From: Rubritepida sp. | GTDB taxonomy: Bacteria; Pseudomonadota; Alphaproteobacteria; Acetobacterales; Acetobacteraceae | NCBI GenBank assembly: GCA_014376425.1 | Contig: JACMRO010000576.1 | Span: 1-7,628 of the forward strand | Direction: 5' to 3' | Length of the DNA: 7,628 nucleotides | In this document: positions 6,278 to 7,628 of the stretch, in pieces | Layout of the letters: the number at the start of each line of letters is the position of its first letter | Position numbering within the stretch: position 1 is the first letter of the stretch | Position numbers and translations under genes: made by a program | The notes under the pieces: generated by a model | Told to the model about the DNA's origin: nothing | What the model saw: only the letters and a program-made list of their open reading frames with translations | Database searches by the model: none

Positions 6278-6290
6278 TCCGGGCTATGCC
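6262..6290 (+). promoter_or_regulatory. Candidate sigma-70 promoter for tRNA-Leu
   Basis: TTGTCA (five of six to the -35 consensus) is followed after 17 bases by TATGCC (three of six to the -10 consensus). Transcription would begin a few bases before the tRNA 5' end at 6301. The spacing is ideal but the -10 is weak. Confidence 0.35.
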
Positions 6291-6300
6291 ACGCCGGCTC

Positions 6301-6386
6301 GCGGCCATGGCGGAATGGTAGACGCGCCAGCTTGAGGTGCTGGTAGGGGAAACCCTGTGGAAGTTCGAATCTTCTTGGCCGCACCA
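6301..6386 (+). tRNA. tRNA-Leu, anticodon GAG
   Basis: A complete class II tRNA of 86 bases. The acceptor stem pairs GCGGCCA (6301-6307) with TGGCCGC (6376-6382), followed by A73 and an encoded CCA (6384-6386). The anticodon stem CCAGC/GCTGG encloses the loop TTGAGGT, giving anticodon GAG (6334-6336), which reads CUC and CUU leucine codons. The long variable arm contains the GGG/CCC stem expected of tRNA-Leu. The T arm has GGAAG, TTCGAAT and CTTCT. It is alone here, divergent from lipB. Its 3' end is four bases from the stop codon of the opposing glycosyltransferase gene, and no terminator hairpin follows. Confidence 0.97.
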
Positions 6387-6390
6387 AGTA

Positions 6391-7467
6391 TCACCCCGTT
6401 ACACTGCGCGGCCTGGCGTGCCGCCGCACCGCAGCTGCGAAGCCGGCGGTGAAGGCCGCCGCGCCGAAATGCGCCTCGGCGAAGCGGCGGGCATTGGCGG
6501 CCAGCCGCGCCGCCGTGTCGGGCTCCGCCAGCAGCCGGCCGATGGCCGCGCGCATGCCGGCCACGTCGCCGCTCTGCACGGCCAGGCAGGTCTCGCCCGG
6601 CACGATGAAGTCGCGGGTCGAATCCGTCTCCGTCACCACCATTGGCAGGCCCATCGCCGCCGCCTCCGCGATGGCCGTGACGCCGGACGCATTGGCGACG
6701 TCGTGCAGCGGCACGACGACGATGCGCGCCGCCGCATACAGCTCGCGCAGCTGGAGGTCATCCAGCCAGTCGCGCACGATCCGCACGCGCGGCGGCAGCG
6801 CCCGGTCGGCGGCGATGCGCTTCGTCTTCAGCACGACATCGGTGTCGAGCCCGTCGATGGCCGAGAGCATGGTCTCGAAGTCGCGCCCGGCATCCTCGCC
6901 GACCGCCAGCACCGGCCCGCCCGGCGCCGGCGGGGCGGGCCGGTAAAAGTCCGTGTCGATCTGGTAGCCGATGACCTCTACGCCCTCGCGGCGGCCCCAG
7001 CGGCGGGCGATCACGTCGCGCTGGCTGGCGCTCAGCACGAAGATGCCGTCCAGCCGGGGAATGATGCGGTCGAGCACCCATCGCCGCAGCCGCCATCGAT
7101 CCTCGAGCCCAAGATCCCAAAGTACGATCGGCGCCTTGAAGCGCAGCAACGGCCGCAGCAACGTCAGCGCCAGCGCTGCCCCCTCGAAGACGGAGATGAC
7201 AAGGTCCACGTCCCGCCGCCCGAGCGCGACGCGCAGGGCCCGCAGCGGGTCCATGCCTTCGAGCAGCGTGGACCGACCGGCCAGCGGGTTGCGCGGCCGT
7301 TCGCCCGGATCGATCAGTTCCACCTCGATGCCCTGGGCGTGGAGCAGCCGGTCCAGCTGCAGCGTGTCGGGTGCCAGGCCAGGCTGGTAGCGATCGCGCG
7401 CGGGCTGCCAGCGGATGCAGGGCAGCATGACGACACGCAACGGCCTGGAATCGCTCATCACCACCAT
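6391..7467 (-). CDS. Family 4-like (GT-B) glycosyltransferase
   Basis: The 358-residue product has the two-Rossmann layout of GT-B glycosyltransferases, which transfer sugars from nucleotide-sugar donors, commonly for polysaccharide or lipopolysaccharide. The N-domain starts RPLRVVMLPCIRW and includes DVDLVISVFEG and DGIFVLSASQRDVI, the usual junction before the C-domain. YQIDTDFYRP (168-177) precedes the linker. The donor-binding region reads VVVPLHDVANASGVTAIAEA (250-269), then AAMGLPMVVTETDSTRDFI and the late GETCLAV block. Of the GT4 E-x7-E pair, the second Glu is E268 but the first position is Ala260, so the motif is half-kept. No membrane segment or signal peptide is seen. Start may be ATG 7467 or 7458 (MSDSRPLRV); neither has a good ribosome site. 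The acceptor, sugar and pathway are unknown; an exopolysaccharide or envelope locus is plausible. Confidence 0.82.
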   Translation of the reverse strand: MVVMSDSRPLRVVMLPCIRWQPARDRYQPGLAPDTLQLDRLLHAQGIEVELIDPGERPRNPLAGRSTLLEGMDPLRALRVALGRRDVDLVISVFEGAALALTLLRPLLRFKAPIVLWDLGLEDRWRLRRWVLDRIIPRLDGIFVLSASQRDVIARRWGRREGVEVIGYQIDTDFYRPAPPAPGGPVLAVGEDAGRDFETMLSAIDGLDTDVVLKTKRIAADRALPPRVRIVRDWLDDLQLRELYAAARIVVVPLHDVANASGVTAIAEAAAMGLPMVVTETDSTRDFIVPGETCLAVQSGDVAGMRAAIGRLLAEPDTAARLAANARRFAEAHFGAAAFTAGFAAAVRRHARPRSVTG

Positions 7468-7488
7468 CCCATGCCATGCATCGTGCTG

Positions 7489-7517
7489 ATTTTACGGTTG
7501 GGGTTGGGGCCGCACAA
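7489..7517 (-). promoter_or_regulatory. Candidate sigma-70 promoter for the glycosyltransferase gene
   Basis: On the minus strand TTGTGC (three of six) and TAAAAT (five of six) are separated by 17 bases. The -10 lies in the only AT-richer patch of the 88-base gap and would give a leader of about 15 bases to ATG 7467 or 24 to ATG 7458. The -35 is poor, so confidence is moderate to low. Confidence 0.35.
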
Positions 7518-7555
7518 GACGTGGGCCCTCCGGTTGCCCCCCCGCCAGCCCGCCG

Positions 7556-7628
7556 CTACAGGAAGCCGGCTTTCAACGAGGTCCCCTTGGCCAGCACCGA
7601 GCCCGATAACGCCACCGCCAAACCCGTC
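7556..7628 (-). CDS. C-terminal end of an unidentified protein, cut by the window edge
   Basis: On the minus strand one frame enters from the window edge and ends at TAG (7556-7558), encoding 23 residues that finish GSVLAKGTSLKAGFL. Twenty of 23 codons end in G or C, against about half in the neighbouring open frame, and the third frame is closed by a TGA; this supports real coding. The fragment is too short to name. It runs in the same direction as the glycosyltransferase gene, 88 bases upstream of it, so it may belong to the same locus, but the candidate promoter between them suggests separate transcription. Confidence 0.45.
   Translation of the reverse strand, partial: TGLAVALSGSVLAKGTSLKAGFL

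Noticed and set aside
1..7628. CRISPR array, insertion sequence, or phage module
   Set aside because: No regularly spaced direct repeats, transposase, integrase or phage structural genes were seen on either strand.

Overview
The window reads as two unlike pieces of high-GC DNA joined inside one open reading frame. Bases 1 to about 1,110 look actinobacterial (Nocardioides-like). They hold the 3' part of a DUF559/AbiEi-type gene whose roughly 30 Asp and Glu codons are all GAC or GAG, a spaced inverted repeat, and the first codons of what resembles an actinobacterial membrane-anchored thioredoxin-family gene. From about 1,140 onward GAA, GAT and AGG codons appear and gene content becomes alphaproteobacterial, with a yicC-gmk pair, lipB and tRNA-Leu(GAG). 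Acetobacteraceae or another Rhodospirillales-like group is my best guess from gene style, not a proven placement. An assembly chimera is the simplest explanation; a real recombination cannot be excluded from sequence alone.

The layout after the join is a tight plus-strand operon: the helical C-terminal part of an unrecognised protein (to 1881), phnW for a 2-aminoethylphosphonate:pyruvate aminotransferase (1913-3004), yicC for an endoribonuclease (3004-3897), gmk for guanylate kinase (3887-4660), and an AEC-family permease (4660-5583). The last four genes overlap one another by 1, 11 and 1 bases, so translational coupling is likely. lipB (octanoyltransferase) lies on the minus strand and overlaps the permease tail to tail by 14 bases. 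A 62-base divergent region separates lipB from a complete tRNA-Leu(GAG) with encoded CCA. Four bases beyond the tRNA is the stop codon of a minus-strand family-4-like glycosyltransferase, which has its own candidate promoter. The last 73 bases hold the C-terminal end of another minus-strand gene, not identified.

Functionally the alphaproteobacterial part is mostly housekeeping: GMP phosphorylation, RNA turnover, lipoate synthesis and a leucine tRNA. An apparently orphan phosphonate aminotransferase and an envelope-type glycosyltransferase are the accessory elements. I see no CRISPR array, insertion sequence, integrase, or evident new defence or mobile system. The points most worth checking are the chimeric junction, the unusual cofactor loop and context of PhnW, and the long low-complexity N-terminus of guanylate kinase carrying a run of eight G.
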